From a virus, in IMG/VR virus record IMGVR_UViG_3300042430_000819, positions 1 to 22,033 of that record: DNA of 22,033 nucleotides. One strand, given 5' to 3'. Made by a program: the position numbers and the translations under genes. Position 1 is the stretch's first letter. Each line of letters begins with the position of its first letter. The notes beneath the pieces were generated by a model that ran no database searches, was not told the DNA's origin, and saw nothing but the letters and a program-made list of their open reading frames with translations. Shown here one piece after another: positions 3,499 to 12,142 of the stretch.

Positions 3499-5615
3499 TG
3501 ATCTCAGTAAATGCAAATGAATTTTCTAAAACAGCGGATTACTTTTTAAAGCATAAATATTATACTAAAGCTCCTAGAAAGTCTAAGGAGTGGTACGAGT
3601 TTTGGAGAGAAGAAACTAGACGTTGTGAAGAAGGATTCCAAGTAGGAGATACTAGGATTACAGGAGAACATTATTTTTTCTTGAATTTTACTCCTATGAA
3701 AATTGCAATTACAGAAGGAAATAAATCTCGTAAAGAATCTTTATTTCCTAGATTTAATTTTTTAGACTACAATTGGTTTTGGGCAAAAGAAATATCCAGG
3801 TGGGGAATTGCAGAAGATAAACTAAAAAGTTTAAATCTGTATTGGAAACCAAATTTAGAAGATGCTTTAGTTGGAGGTAAACATTTAGTTTGTGCTAAAA
3901 CTCGTGGATGTGGGTTTAGTTACAAAGCTGCAGCACATGGAGTTTACAATTACAATTTTATTAGGAAAAGTAAATCTTTTTACTTTGCTTCTAAAGAACC
4001 TTTTCTTTGGGGTAAAGATGGTATATTGTTAAAAGCATGGGATGATTTAGAATGGTTAAACTCTCAAACAGATGGTTGGTGGAGAAAGAATCGAATGGAG
4101 TTTGATAATCTTGAAACTAAAAAAGCATCTGTTAAAATAAAAACACCTCAAGGAGTAGAAGTAAAAGGATATGAATCTATGATAGGTGGTATTATAGTGG
4201 ATAACCCTGAAAAAGTTCGTGGTGGTAGGGGAGAATTATTGATATTTGAAGAAGGTGGTTCTTTTAAGAATTTAAAAAAAGCAATAGAAGTTAGTAAACC
4301 TTTAGTGGAAGATGATACTTTAACTACTGGTCAAATTATATTGTTTGGTACAGGTGGTGAAGAAGGAGAAGGAATTGAAGGATTGGAAGATATTTTTTAT
4401 TCACCTGAACCTTATAACTTTATGAGATTTGAAAATATATGGGATGAAAACGATATAGAAGAGTTTGGGTTTTTTGTACCTTGTACTGTGTATTCTCCTA
4501 AACATACAGACGAATGTGGAAATCCTAAAATTGAAGAATCAAAAGAAGAATGGGAAGCTTTAAGAGAAAAAAGAAAAAAAGCAAAAGATTTTAAAGCATT
4601 AGATCGTTTGATTGCAGAACGTCCTTTTACTGCAGCAGAATGTTTTAAAAGGGTTAATTCTAATATTTTTGGAGATGCATTATTTTTTGTAAATGAACAA
4701 ATTAAAAATATAGAGCATAATAAAGAGGTACAAAGAAACATACAACATGGAGCTTTATATGATAATGGAAAAGATATTGAATTTCATATTAAAACTGATG
4801 TTAAACCATTAGAAAAATACCCTCACAAAAACGATGATGATTTAAATGGATGTATTACCGTATATGAATTTCCTGAAAAGTTAGGGGAAATAATACCAGA
4901 TTTTTTGTACAATATAGTAGTAGACCCTTTTGCAGTAGAAAATGCAGAAGATAAAACATCATTAGGGGTAGCGTATGTAATTAAACAAAACTCAATAGAC
5001 TTTGGTGTAGGGGATAAGATTGTAGCAAAGTATGTAGGAAGACCTTCTATGTTATCTACGTTTCATAGACAAATAAGGTATTTATCAAAGTTTTATAATG
5101 CAACAGTACAATCCGAGATAATGGGTGGTGGACAATCGTTGCTAGATTACTTTAGGAATAAAAATGAACTGCATTTATGTGAGTTTTCTCCTAACTTTAT
5201 TTTACATGGTAAAGAGTTAGATAGAAATCAACGTAATAGAAGTTATTTTATGAATATGCCTGAAGATACTAAAAAGATGGGGTTACTTTATTTTGCAGAA
5301 TGGTTATTAAAAGAAAGAGGTTTAACAGCAGATGGAAGATTAGTTTTAAATGTGCATTTAGTGTATGATTTAGGATTGCTACAAGAGATTGCTAAATTTT
5401 CTACAGATCCTAGAAAAAACTTTGATAGGGTATCTGCAATGATTCTAGCTATGTATATGTTTAAAGAAAAAGATTATGTGCTAGAAACTGCTAAAAAGAA
5501 ATCAACTTCTAATTTCTTTAGGAGACAATTGTTTACAGGACAAACATCTTACGATACTACTAGTCTTGATTTATCTAATGAAATTGCAATACTAAACAAA
5601 GATTGGAGATTATAA
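3498..5615 (+). CDS. terL: Terminase large subunit (packaging ATPase/nuclease)
   Basis: At 705 residues, this is the packaging motor that docks on the portal, pumps DNA with ATP and cuts the concatemer. ATPase part: a P-loop-like AKTRGCGFSYKAA (133-145), Walker B LLIFEE (247-252, E251/E252) preceded by VRGGRGE (240-246), and a coupling motif IILFGTGG (280-287). Nuclease part, RNase H-like: VVDPF with D476, a middle acidic residue in VQSEIMGGGQ (E540), and D643 in FDRVSAMILAMYMF. The P-loop is unusual because the canonical GK(S/T) is replaced by GFSY; K134, R136 or K143 may supply the positive charge. Length and layout fit crAss-like terminases. Translation is coupled to the preceding gene by TAATG. 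Very A/T-rich codons (AGA, TTA) match a moderately expressed gene. Confidence 0.93.
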   Translation: MISVNANEFSKTADYFLKHKYYTKAPRKSKEWYEFWREETRRCEEGFQVGDTRITGEHYFFLNFTPMKIAITEGNKSRKESLFPRFNFLDYNWFWAKEISRWGIAEDKLKSLNLYWKPNLEDALVGGKHLVCAKTRGCGFSYKAAAHGVYNYNFIRKSKSFYFASKEPFLWGKDGILLKAWDDLEWLNSQTDGWWRKNRMEFDNLETKKASVKIKTPQGVEVKGYESMIGGIIVDNPEKVRGGRGELLIFEEGGSFKNLKKAIEVSKPLVEDDTLTTGQIILFGTGGEEGEGIEGLEDIFYSPEPYNFMRFENIWDENDIEEFGFFVPCTVYSPKHTDECGNPKIEESKEEWEALREKRKKAKDFKALDRLIAERPFTAAECFKRVNSNIFGDALFFVNEQIKNIEHNKEVQRNIQHGALYDNGKDIEFHIKTDVKPLEKYPHKNDDDLNGCITVYEFPEKLGEIIPDFLYNIVVDPFAVENAEDKTSLGVAYVIKQNSIDFGVGDKIVAKYVGRPSMLSTFHRQIRYLSKFYNATVQSEIMGGGQSLLDYFRNKNELHLCEFSPNFILHGKELDRNQRNRSYFMNMPEDTKKMGLLYFAEWLLKERGLTADGRLVLNVHLVYDLGLLQEIAKFSTDPRKNFDRVSAMILAMYMFKEKDYVLETAKKKSTSNFFRRQLFTGQTSYDTTSLDLSNEIAILNKDWRL

Positions 5616-5629
5616 TTAAAAAATACTTT

Positions 5630-5637
5630 TATCTTTG
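5630..5637 (+). promoter_or_regulatory. Bacteroidota-type -7 box TATCTTTG
   Basis: An exact TAnnTTTG match in the 39-bp gap between terminase and portal, 17 nt before the portal ATG. The nearest TTG (5603-5605) is 24 bp upstream, slightly far for a -33 box. The same octamer recurs at 14708-14715 before another unit. Confidence 0.5.
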
Positions 5638-5654
5638 TGTAAAATTCAGTATAG

Positions 5655-8090
5655 ATGAACTTAACCGACGCTAAAAATTTACAACTAAAACCTCAGCAAA
5701 GATTAACTTACGCTGAGAAAATAGCAAACGATAATCAATGGGGTAAAGATAACATGAATTACTATCTTAAACATGCTTATTTTTATTCTGAATATACATC
5801 AAAAATTGGTGCTAAAAAAGACTTAGCTTTATTGTATAAAATACATAACAACCAAATACCTGATGAATGGTTTGCACCTATATTGAATCCTTTTAATAAT
5901 CAAAACGAAGCGTTTAAAACACAACCTGCTATTATTAGAAAAACAAATATAGCACGTCCTGTTATTGAAAAGATATTAGGGGAATATACAAAAAGACCTT
6001 TTAGCTGGTTTGTAAATAAGATAGGGGAAGAAGGGTATAATAAATATTTTGAACAGTTGACTGCTAAAATGCACGAAAACTTAAAACAACATTTTATTAA
6101 TGCGTTGGATCCTGAAGTATTTCAAAATGCACAACGTCAGCAACAAGAAGTACCAATGCCTGATAAATTAAAAGCTCAATTTGACGATAGTTATATTGAT
6201 GCTGAAGTAATGGAAGCAGATAAGCTTTTAAGGAATATTGTCAATACTGTTTATTTCTTTGAAAAATCAAGATGGATGTTCAAAGATTTTGTAATAGCTG
6301 GAGAAGAGTATTCACAAAAAGATGTAAGAGATGACCAGATAGAATATGAAAGAATATCCCCTTTAGATTTGTGGTATATTAAATCTTACTATTCTCCTTA
6401 CATAGAGGACGGTGAAGTTGCTATAAGAAGATTGCTACTTACTCCAAGTGAAGTAGTAGATAGATTTTATAAAGAAATAACTGAAAAACAACTAGAAAAA
6501 CTAGATACTCAGAACTACGTTAATGGTACTTATATTGCTAATTTTCTTACTGATATTAGAACAAGAAATTTTGATTCGTTAATTCTAAACAAAATACCTG
6601 TTTATTATGTAACGTGGAAATCACAAAAATTAATAGGATTTGTAAGATGGAAAGATGAGTTTGGACAAGAATATGAAGATGTAGTATCGGAAGATTATGT
6701 AAAGAATCCTGATAGAGATGAAAAAATAGAATGGAAGTGGGTAAATGAAGTTTGGGAAGGTTACAAAGTAGGTAGAGAAGATTTCTTGGGAATCAGACCT
6801 TTACCTTATCAGCGTAATGAACTAAATAATATTTCTAGGTGTAAGTTACCTATTAATGGTAGGTGTTATTCTGATGACCATGCTTCTAACGTATCTGTGT
6901 ATGAATTGATGATAGAATGGGTAAAACTATTTATTATTTGTAATTATAGGTTGGAAAGAATGATTGCTAAATCCAAAGATAAAATTCTTTTGTTGGATAA
7001 AGCAGTTATTCCACAAGATGCTGAATGGGATGAAGAAAAGTTTTTCTACTATGCAGACACATTAGGATTTGCTTTAATTGATAGATCTAATCGTCAAGCA
7101 GATAGAGCTTTTAATCAGTATCAAGTATTGGATATGCGATTGTATGAAGATATACAAAGCATGATTCGTTTATTAGATTGGATTAGACAACAATGTTTTG
7201 ATACAATTGGTTTTTCTCAACAACGATTAGGAGAAATAGCTGCATCTGAAACAGCTACCAATGCTACAAACGCTGCATACGCTTCAGCAGTAATTACAGA
7301 AGATTTGTTTTTAAAACACGAAGAGTTTTTACAAAGAGAATTGCAAGGTTTGTTAGACTTGTCGAGGATAGCATATAGAAATGGTTATAAATCATTGACT
7401 TATACAAATGATAGAAGATTAGAGTTGATAAACATTAATCCTGAATTGTATTCGTATATGGATTTAGCTATTATGGTATCAAATAATTCTAAACAAAAAG
7501 AAAAACTAGATTCTTTGAAAAATTTGATACAACCTTATTTACAAAATGGTGGTAAAATGTCTTCTGCAATAGAAGTATTAGAAGCTGAAAATACTGCAAA
7601 GATTAAACATGTATTAAGAGAGATTGAAAGAAAAGAGCAAGAGCAATTAGAAAGACAAGCTCAAAATGAACAAGTTACTAAGCAAGAACATGAAAAAGAA
7701 ATGTTAGCATTGCAACAAGAACAAGCTCAAATACAAGCATTGTTTAAAGAAAGAGAAATTAATTTGAAATACGACCGTGAAGAGCAAATAGCGTATATTG
7801 AAGGAGATATTAAAATGGAACTTGAAAACATTAAATTATCTGGAGATACAAGCGGTGATGTAAATAAAAATAATGTTTTGGATATTAACGAAGTTCAGAA
7901 AAGAGCTATTGATAGAGAAAAGATTTATACAGATCGTATGGAAAAATTAACTAAAATAGATCTGCATAAACGCGAACTTGATTTGAAAGAAAAAGACATG
8001 AAGCTTAAACACGAACAAACAAAGATGAAAGTGGAAGCTGAAAAGTATAGAGCTGATAGTCAAGTAAAAATTAGCAAAATAAACAAATAA
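5655..8090 (+). CDS. Portal protein
   Basis: The 811-residue protein directly follows the terminase, where the dodecameric portal lies in tailed phages; the length and general text (YNKYFEQLTAKMHENL; IRPLPYQRNELNNISRCKLPINGR; FDTIGFSQQRLGEIAASETATNATNAAYASA around 515-545) fit crAss-like portals. The portal forms the DNA channel at one capsid vertex, nucleates shell assembly and binds terminase and neck rings. Residues 185-330 and 400-560 would hold the stem/wing domains. From about 640 to 811 the chain is a long Lys/Glu/Gln-rich coiled coil, likely the barrel or crown that reaches into the head. The ATG at 5655 is the first in frame after the -7 box at 5630. The identification rests on synteny, size and recalled similarity. 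Confidence 0.85.
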   Translation: MNLTDAKNLQLKPQQRLTYAEKIANDNQWGKDNMNYYLKHAYFYSEYTSKIGAKKDLALLYKIHNNQIPDEWFAPILNPFNNQNEAFKTQPAIIRKTNIARPVIEKILGEYTKRPFSWFVNKIGEEGYNKYFEQLTAKMHENLKQHFINALDPEVFQNAQRQQQEVPMPDKLKAQFDDSYIDAEVMEADKLLRNIVNTVYFFEKSRWMFKDFVIAGEEYSQKDVRDDQIEYERISPLDLWYIKSYYSPYIEDGEVAIRRLLLTPSEVVDRFYKEITEKQLEKLDTQNYVNGTYIANFLTDIRTRNFDSLILNKIPVYYVTWKSQKLIGFVRWKDEFGQEYEDVVSEDYVKNPDRDEKIEWKWVNEVWEGYKVGREDFLGIRPLPYQRNELNNISRCKLPINGRCYSDDHASNVSVYELMIEWVKLFIICNYRLERMIAKSKDKILLLDKAVIPQDAEWDEEKFFYYADTLGFALIDRSNRQADRAFNQYQVLDMRLYEDIQSMIRLLDWIRQQCFDTIGFSQQRLGEIAASETATNATNAAYASAVITEDLFLKHEEFLQRELQGLLDLSRIAYRNGYKSLTYTNDRRLELININPELYSYMDLAIMVSNNSKQKEKLDSLKNLIQPYLQNGGKMSSAIEVLEAENTAKIKHVLREIERKEQEQLERQAQNEQVTKQEHEKEMLALQQEQAQIQALFKEREINLKYDREEQIAYIEGDIKMELENIKLSGDTSGDVNKNNVLDINEVQKRAIDREKIYTDRMEKLTKIDLHKRELDLKEKDMKLKHEQTKMKVEAEKYRADSQVKISKINK

Positions 8091-8099
8091 ATAATTAAT

Positions 8100-8111
8100 T
8101 TTACCGGTAAA
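8100..8111. promoter_or_regulatory. 12-bp perfect palindrome TTTACCGGTAAA
   Basis: TTTACCGGTAAA lies in the 35-bp gap between portal and the scaffold candidate, 14 bp before the ATG. It is perfectly two-fold symmetric, typical of a dimeric repressor site, and is unlike the surrounding A/T-only sequence. No -7 box is recognised in the gap. A chance palindrome is not excluded. Confidence 0.35.
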
Positions 8112-8125
8112 TAAAATAAATAGCT

Positions 8126-9232
8126 ATGACACAGAAATCATTGAAAGATTTAATTAGCACTGCTTCTGATACTACAGAAGTAAATGATGCTGAAGAAGCA
8201 CAAGATATTACTTCAGCAGAAGTAGTAGCAACAGAAACTGCAAAAGAAACACCTGTAGTTACTGAAGTAGAAGAGAAAAAACCTAAAAAGAAAGAAGAAA
8301 AAGAAGTAGAAAAAACAGCTTCTTTGCAAGAAATTCTTAGTGTAAAGGAAGATACAGAAGAAGTTCCTGAACAAGAATCTTTTTGGTCAGATCTTGAAAA
8401 ACTTGCAGGAGAAACAGTTGAAGTAGATTTTGGAAATGTAGATCCTGTATCTCCTGAAGGAGCATTGATTTATGCAAAAGCATTTAGGGATAAAGGTATT
8501 GAAGAATTTGAAAAACAACTTGCTGAATTGTATCCTAAAGAATATCAAGCTTTAGTTCTACGTCAAGAAGGACAGGACCCATCTATATTGTATAAAGATA
8601 CAGTATTTGATTATGCTAATCTTGAAATAGTAGAAGAAGATGAAGATATGCAAAAAGCGATTTTAAAAGAAGATATGAAATCGCAAGGAGTAAGTGAAAA
8701 AAGAATTGAAGCACTTATTAAAACTATTTACAATTCTGGTGATTTGTATACAGAAGCTCAAGAATCTTTAAAAAGATTAAGAGAAGAACAGTCTAGAGAG
8801 TTTCAATATGAGTTGGAAAGAATTAATCAAGAAAAAGCAATTCAACAAAATGAAATTGGTACGTTTAGTAATATTGTAGAGGATGTAATTACAAATGGTC
8901 AAATTGGTGATTTTGTAATTAATGATAAAGATAAAAAAGGATTCTACGATTTTCTAGCAAATAACATACAGTATAGCGATGGTAATTTTTATGCAGTAGT
9001 ACCTCTTGAAAAAGATATTGCTAAATTGAATAAGCAACTACAAACAGAGTACTTTAGATACAAGAATGGTAATCTAAAAGATATTGTAGTAAAACAAGCT
9101 ATTACAGAAAATGCTAAAAAGCTAAGAGCAAATATTAAAGATGCTACAACAGGTGGAGGAGTAAGCAAAGAGCATCCTTCTAAACCTAACTGGAATCAAG
9201 AATTGAAAAGTAAATTGAAATTAGGTAGTTAA
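8126..9232 (+). CDS. Scaffolding protein candidate, 368 aa
   Basis: The gene sits between portal and major capsid protein, the classic place for the scaffold that shapes the procapsid and then leaves. The 368-residue chain matches the usual scaffold character: an acidic, low-complexity, Glu/Thr/Val/Lys-rich N-terminus (1-110, with a KKPKKKEEKE patch near 52-61), a more ordered part around 95-190 (ESFWSDLEKLAGETVEVDFG; YAKAFRDKGIEEFEKQLAELYPKEYQAL), a long helical coiled-coil stretch (about 190-250), and a basic Gly-containing C-terminus (TTGGGVSKEHPSKPNW...KSKLKLGS) that could contact capsid protein. There are no catalytic motifs and no cysteines. It is followed by an intrinsic terminator. 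The function is inferred from position and composition; an internal head protein is the alternative. Confidence 0.65.
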   Translation: MTQKSLKDLISTASDTTEVNDAEEAQDITSAEVVATETAKETPVVTEVEEKKPKKKEEKEVEKTASLQEILSVKEDTEEVPEQESFWSDLEKLAGETVEVDFGNVDPVSPEGALIYAKAFRDKGIEEFEKQLAELYPKEYQALVLRQEGQDPSILYKDTVFDYANLEIVEEDEDMQKAILKEDMKSQGVSEKRIEALIKTIYNSGDLYTEAQESLKRLREEQSREFQYELERINQEKAIQQNEIGTFSNIVEDVITNGQIGDFVINDKDKKGFYDFLANNIQYSDGNFYAVVPLEKDIAKLNKQLQTEYFRYKNGNLKDIVVKQAITENAKKLRANIKDATTGGGVSKEHPSKPNWNQELKSKLKLGS

Positions 9233-9265
9233 AAATTGTAAAAACATTTATAATAATAAGTTGTT

Positions 9266-9300
9266 AAAAAGGGTTTGGTTTGTTTCCAAATCCTTTTTTT
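9266..9300 (+). terminator. Intrinsic terminator between scaffold and capsid genes
   Basis: The stem AAAAAGGGTTTGG (9266-9278) pairs with CCAAATCCTTTTT (9286-9298), 13 bp with one G-T pair and a 7-nt loop, followed by two more T. The A-rich 5' arm makes it potentially bidirectional. It begins 33 bp after the scaffold stop and ends 42 bp before the capsid ATG. Confidence 0.8.
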
Positions 9301-9342
9301 ATTTACGTCAAATTTAATGTAAAACTAAAACCCCTTATAACA

Positions 9343-10863
9343 ATGCAAGGATTTCCTATTAAACTTACAATGCAAGAAATGATCTTTGATCCAAAGTCAA
9401 TGTTGGATGAAGACAATTTCTACAATCAACGACATGGTAAACCTGATGAACTAACTTCACAGGTTATCTACATGTTGGGTGATTATGGTAACAATTTCCC
9501 TATTTCTATGGCTGTTGCTTCAGACATCCTTGGAAAAGCAGGTGGAAAAGTTTCTAAAATGAAAGATATCCAGTACACTTATCCTATCATGGGTAGGGAT
9601 TTCAAAGCTTCTCGTCTAGCAGTAGATTGCGTAGCTTCTGGTTCTATTAACTCAAGTGCTACTCCTGGTATCGGTTTCACAACTTTTAAACTTCGTTTTA
9701 CTGACAACTGGATTAAACGTCAATATATTATTCAGTCTGGTCGTGGTCTACAAGCTCGTGTTCTAGGTGATCCTATTTTTATTGATGGTCAATACGAATA
9801 TACTTGTCAACTAGCTTCAGGTTCAGCTACTGATTATTGTCCTGATTCAGAATTGGTTGGAGGTACTGCTTGGATTGAATTGTTTGCTGCTGTTGCAGAA
9901 TCAGAATCTCGTGGTACTGAGCATAAAATGGTTGCTCCTGGTAAAGTGAAAAACCAAATGACACATATTCGTAAGTCTATGTCATGGGCAGGTAACTCAG
10001 CTAACAGAGCAATGTCAATGAAACTTAAAACTGATAGCGGTGAAACTAATCTTTGGATGGATTATTTCATGTATCAATTTGAGAAAGCTTGGTTAAATGA
10101 GTGTGAGCACATGTATTGGTATTCTCACTACAATCGTCAAGACAATGGTCTTGTTGAATTGAAAGATGCTATCACAGGTAAACCAATTCCTACAGGTTCA
10201 GGTTTGCTAGAACAAATTGGTAACTACTCAACTTACACTCGCTTGTCTTATGACTTGTTGACTACTAAGATTGGTACTGCTCTATTTGGTCAGTCAGATA
10301 CTTCTAATATGTCAATTACTCTTTACACAGGTAGAGGTGGTATGAGGGAAATTGACCGTGCTCTTAAATCTAAAGCTTTGGGTGCTACTGGTCTTGTTCC
10401 TAATTATGCTGATAACAATGAGAAGTTTATTAAAGGTTCTGGTTGGGATCTTGAACTAGGTGGATTCTTCAACGGTTTTGCTCACATTGATGGTTATACC
10501 ATTAAAGTAAAACACAACCCTGTATTTGATATGGGTTATATCGCTGAAGCTCAACGTGTTGGTGGTGTTGTTCACCCTGAAACAGGTTATCCTCTAGAAT
10601 CATATCGTATGGTGTTCATTGATGATTCAACTTATCAAGGACAACCTAACCTACAATATGTTACTTTGGAAGGACGTGATGAGATGCAACATGGTATCAT
10701 TAAAGGAATGGCTCCTGTACCTAAATCTCTACAACAAATGTTTGGTGGTTCTGATGGAATTATATCTTCTGATGTAGATTCAGCTTCTTACCATCGTTTG
10801 AAAGTTGGAGGTGTTCAACTTCTTCGTTCTAACAAATGTTTCCATTTTGAAATGGTACAGTAA
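9343..10863 (+). CDS. Major capsid protein
   Basis: I place the start at ATG 9343 (506 aa, MQGFPIKLTMQEM). The frame extends up to a TTG at 9280, but that extension would translate the terminator hairpin. The protein follows portal and scaffold and has the length of crAss-like major capsid proteins, which use the HK97 fold and build the icosahedral shell. Features: an N-terminal arm (1-40), a Gly/Ser-rich middle, a long helix with WMDYFMYQFEKAWLNECEHMYWYSHYN (about 223-249), then GRGGMREIDRALKSK and the C-terminal beta-rich part. Codon use (CGT, CTT, GGT, AAC) differs clearly from the AGA/TTA-rich neighbours, as expected for the most abundant protein. Terminators flank it on both sides, so it probably has its own transcript; no strong -7 box is visible, only a partial match TATTTACG near 9300-9307. 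Confidence 0.88.
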   Translation: MQGFPIKLTMQEMIFDPKSMLDEDNFYNQRHGKPDELTSQVIYMLGDYGNNFPISMAVASDILGKAGGKVSKMKDIQYTYPIMGRDFKASRLAVDCVASGSINSSATPGIGFTTFKLRFTDNWIKRQYIIQSGRGLQARVLGDPIFIDGQYEYTCQLASGSATDYCPDSELVGGTAWIELFAAVAESESRGTEHKMVAPGKVKNQMTHIRKSMSWAGNSANRAMSMKLKTDSGETNLWMDYFMYQFEKAWLNECEHMYWYSHYNRQDNGLVELKDAITGKPIPTGSGLLEQIGNYSTYTRLSYDLLTTKIGTALFGQSDTSNMSITLYTGRGGMREIDRALKSKALGATGLVPNYADNNEKFIKGSGWDLELGGFFNGFAHIDGYTIKVKHNPVFDMGYIAEAQRVGGVVHPETGYPLESYRMVFIDDSTYQGQPNLQYVTLEGRDEMQHGIIKGMAPVPKSLQQMFGGSDGIISSDVDSASYHRLKVGGVQLLRSNKCFHFEMVQ

Positions 10864-10896
10864 TTGTTTTTTGTTTTTCATAGTGTAGTAAAGTGC

Positions 10897-10926
10897 AAAA
10901 CTCCTTTCTTTTAGAGAGGAGTTTTT
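10897..10926 (+). terminator. Intrinsic terminator after the capsid gene
   Basis: AAAACTCCTTTC (10897-10908) pairs with GAGAGGAGTTTT (10914-10925), a 12-bp stem with one G-T wobble and a 5-nt loop, ending in a T run (10922-10926). It lies 34 bp after the capsid stop. The A-rich 5' arm makes it possibly bidirectional. Confidence 0.85.
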
Positions 10927-10954
10927 GTTTTATTAATAATTACTTGTTACTTTG
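10924..10954 (+). promoter_or_regulatory. Possible promoter TTTG-N19-TTACTTTG
   Basis: TTTG (10924-10927) is followed after 19 bp by TTACTTTG (10947-10954), one mismatch from TAnnTTTG. Spacing fits the Bacteroidota consensus. It lies between the capsid terminator and the gene at 11001, which needs a promoter; the TTTG overlaps the terminator tail. Confidence 0.4.
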
Positions 10955-11000
10955 CAAAATATTGTAATAAAATAATTAAAATTAAAACAAATAAAACGCT

Positions 11001-11867
11001 ATGACCAACAATGATCCGAGTTCAAAACGAGTAGTCATTAAAAGAAAAATTGTAATTGGTGATTACACACAAAAAGACATTGAAGATTTAATGGGAGATT
11101 CTTCAAGACCTATTGGTGCTTATTGGGATAGGGGAACTGTAAAAGCAGGTTCAGGTTTAACCTACGAAGAGCAAAGAATTCTAATGCCTATTATTCTTAA
11201 CTGTGAAGCAACAGATAGAGATTTTAGAAATAAGTGTGAAGAATACTTTGATGCAATCAATACTAAAGTTCCTAAAGAAGGGATTGAATTAGAAGTAGGA
11301 TTGCACGATAATTCTAACCCACTATCTGAAACTAATCTTCCTTTGTATCCAGTACATTATGTAGCATACAGACATGCACTTGGACATCCTCAAGTAGCTA
11401 AGTCTAAAGGACTAGCTGAAGGAAACCAACTTGTAAAATGGTACATTGAAGATCCAGATGCAGAATTGAATAGAGAAAAACAAATTATTGCAATTAAAGA
11501 CAAAGCTGCTCAATTGTATTTGATTAATAAAGATGTTGCTAAAACTGTAGCTATGATACTAGATTTAGCAAACGTCAAAACAACAGAAGCTAAAAAAGCT
11601 CTAGAGTTTAAAAAGTTGTCAGAAACAAAACCTGTTGAATTTATTAGATTGATTGAAGATAAAGATTTGAAACTTCGTTATCTAATTTCACAAGCAATAT
11701 CTCAAAATGTATTGAAACGTATCGGTACAAATATTGTATGGTCTGAATCTGGTACTTCATTAGGTGCTACAATGGACGAAGTACTTGTTAATCTAAAAGA
11801 TAAAGCAAATGCTCCTGAACTAAATAAAATTAAAGCGTCTTTAAAAACTCCAATAGAAACTGAATAG
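11001..11867 (+). CDS. Hypothetical structural-block protein, 288 aa
   Basis: I do not recognise a named family. The 288-residue protein begins with a basic strand-like SKRVVIKRKIVIGDY, then a globular mixed part that includes YWDRGTVKAGSGLTYEEQRILMPIILNCEA (41-70) and LPLYPVHYVAYRHALGHPQVAKSKG (about 113-137). From 155 on it is largely helical (KDKAAQLYLINKDVAKTVAMILDLANVKTTEAKKALEF...). There is no signal peptide, membrane segment or catalytic motif. It is the first gene after the capsid terminator and probably starts a new unit with the next three genes. Position next to the capsid gene suggests a capsid-associated or head-completion protein; this is inference. The start ATG has the A-rich/GCT context also seen at 2011 and 8126. 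It is the only rightward gene that ends in TAG. Confidence 0.8.
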   Translation: MTNNDPSSKRVVIKRKIVIGDYTQKDIEDLMGDSSRPIGAYWDRGTVKAGSGLTYEEQRILMPIILNCEATDRDFRNKCEEYFDAINTKVPKEGIELEVGLHDNSNPLSETNLPLYPVHYVAYRHALGHPQVAKSKGLAEGNQLVKWYIEDPDAELNREKQIIAIKDKAAQLYLINKDVAKTVAMILDLANVKTTEAKKALEFKKLSETKPVEFIRLIEDKDLKLRYLISQAISQNVLKRIGTNIVWSESGTSLGATMDEVLVNLKDKANAPELNKIKASLKTPIETE

Positions 11868-11869
11868 TT

Positions 11870-12142
11870 ATGATAATACGTTGCAATACAGTATTGGTAG
11901 ATAAAAAGCTAGAAGCATTAGATATTGGACAGGAACCAGTGTACTGTCCAATATATATTAATACGGAAAGTATTGAAAGTATAAGACCTGCTTTAGATGA
12001 AGATTTAAATAAAACAGAAAATTCTATTGTAGTATTTCAAAGTGGAGATGAACATGAATTAGATGTAGATTTTAAAACTTTAATAAAAACAATATATTTA
12101 GATAACGGTCTTAAAATAATAAATTTAAATGCAAACAGTTAA
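11870..12142 (+). CDS. Hypothetical protein, 90 aa
   Basis: A small acidic protein with predicted beta strands (IIRCNTVLVDKK; PVYCPIYINTESIESIRPA; NSIVVFQSGDEHELDVDFKTLIKTIYLDNGLKIINL). No family is recognised. The pattern of short strands around an acidic GDEHELDVDF loop would suit a small beta-sandwich or barrel, as in head-completion or decoration proteins, but this is only a shape argument. The ATG lies 2 bp after the preceding TAG, and its 3' end overlaps the next gene by 14 bp, so it is translated as part of this cluster. Confidence 0.7.
   Translation: MIIRCNTVLVDKKLEALDIGQEPVYCPIYINTESIESIRPALDEDLNKTENSIVVFQSGDEHELDVDFKTLIKTIYLDNGLKIINLNANS

Noticed and set aside
4412-4741. 109-codon leftward frame
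   Set aside because: Lies wholly within the terminase gene on the opposite strand; Ser/Leu/Phe-rich shadow translation.
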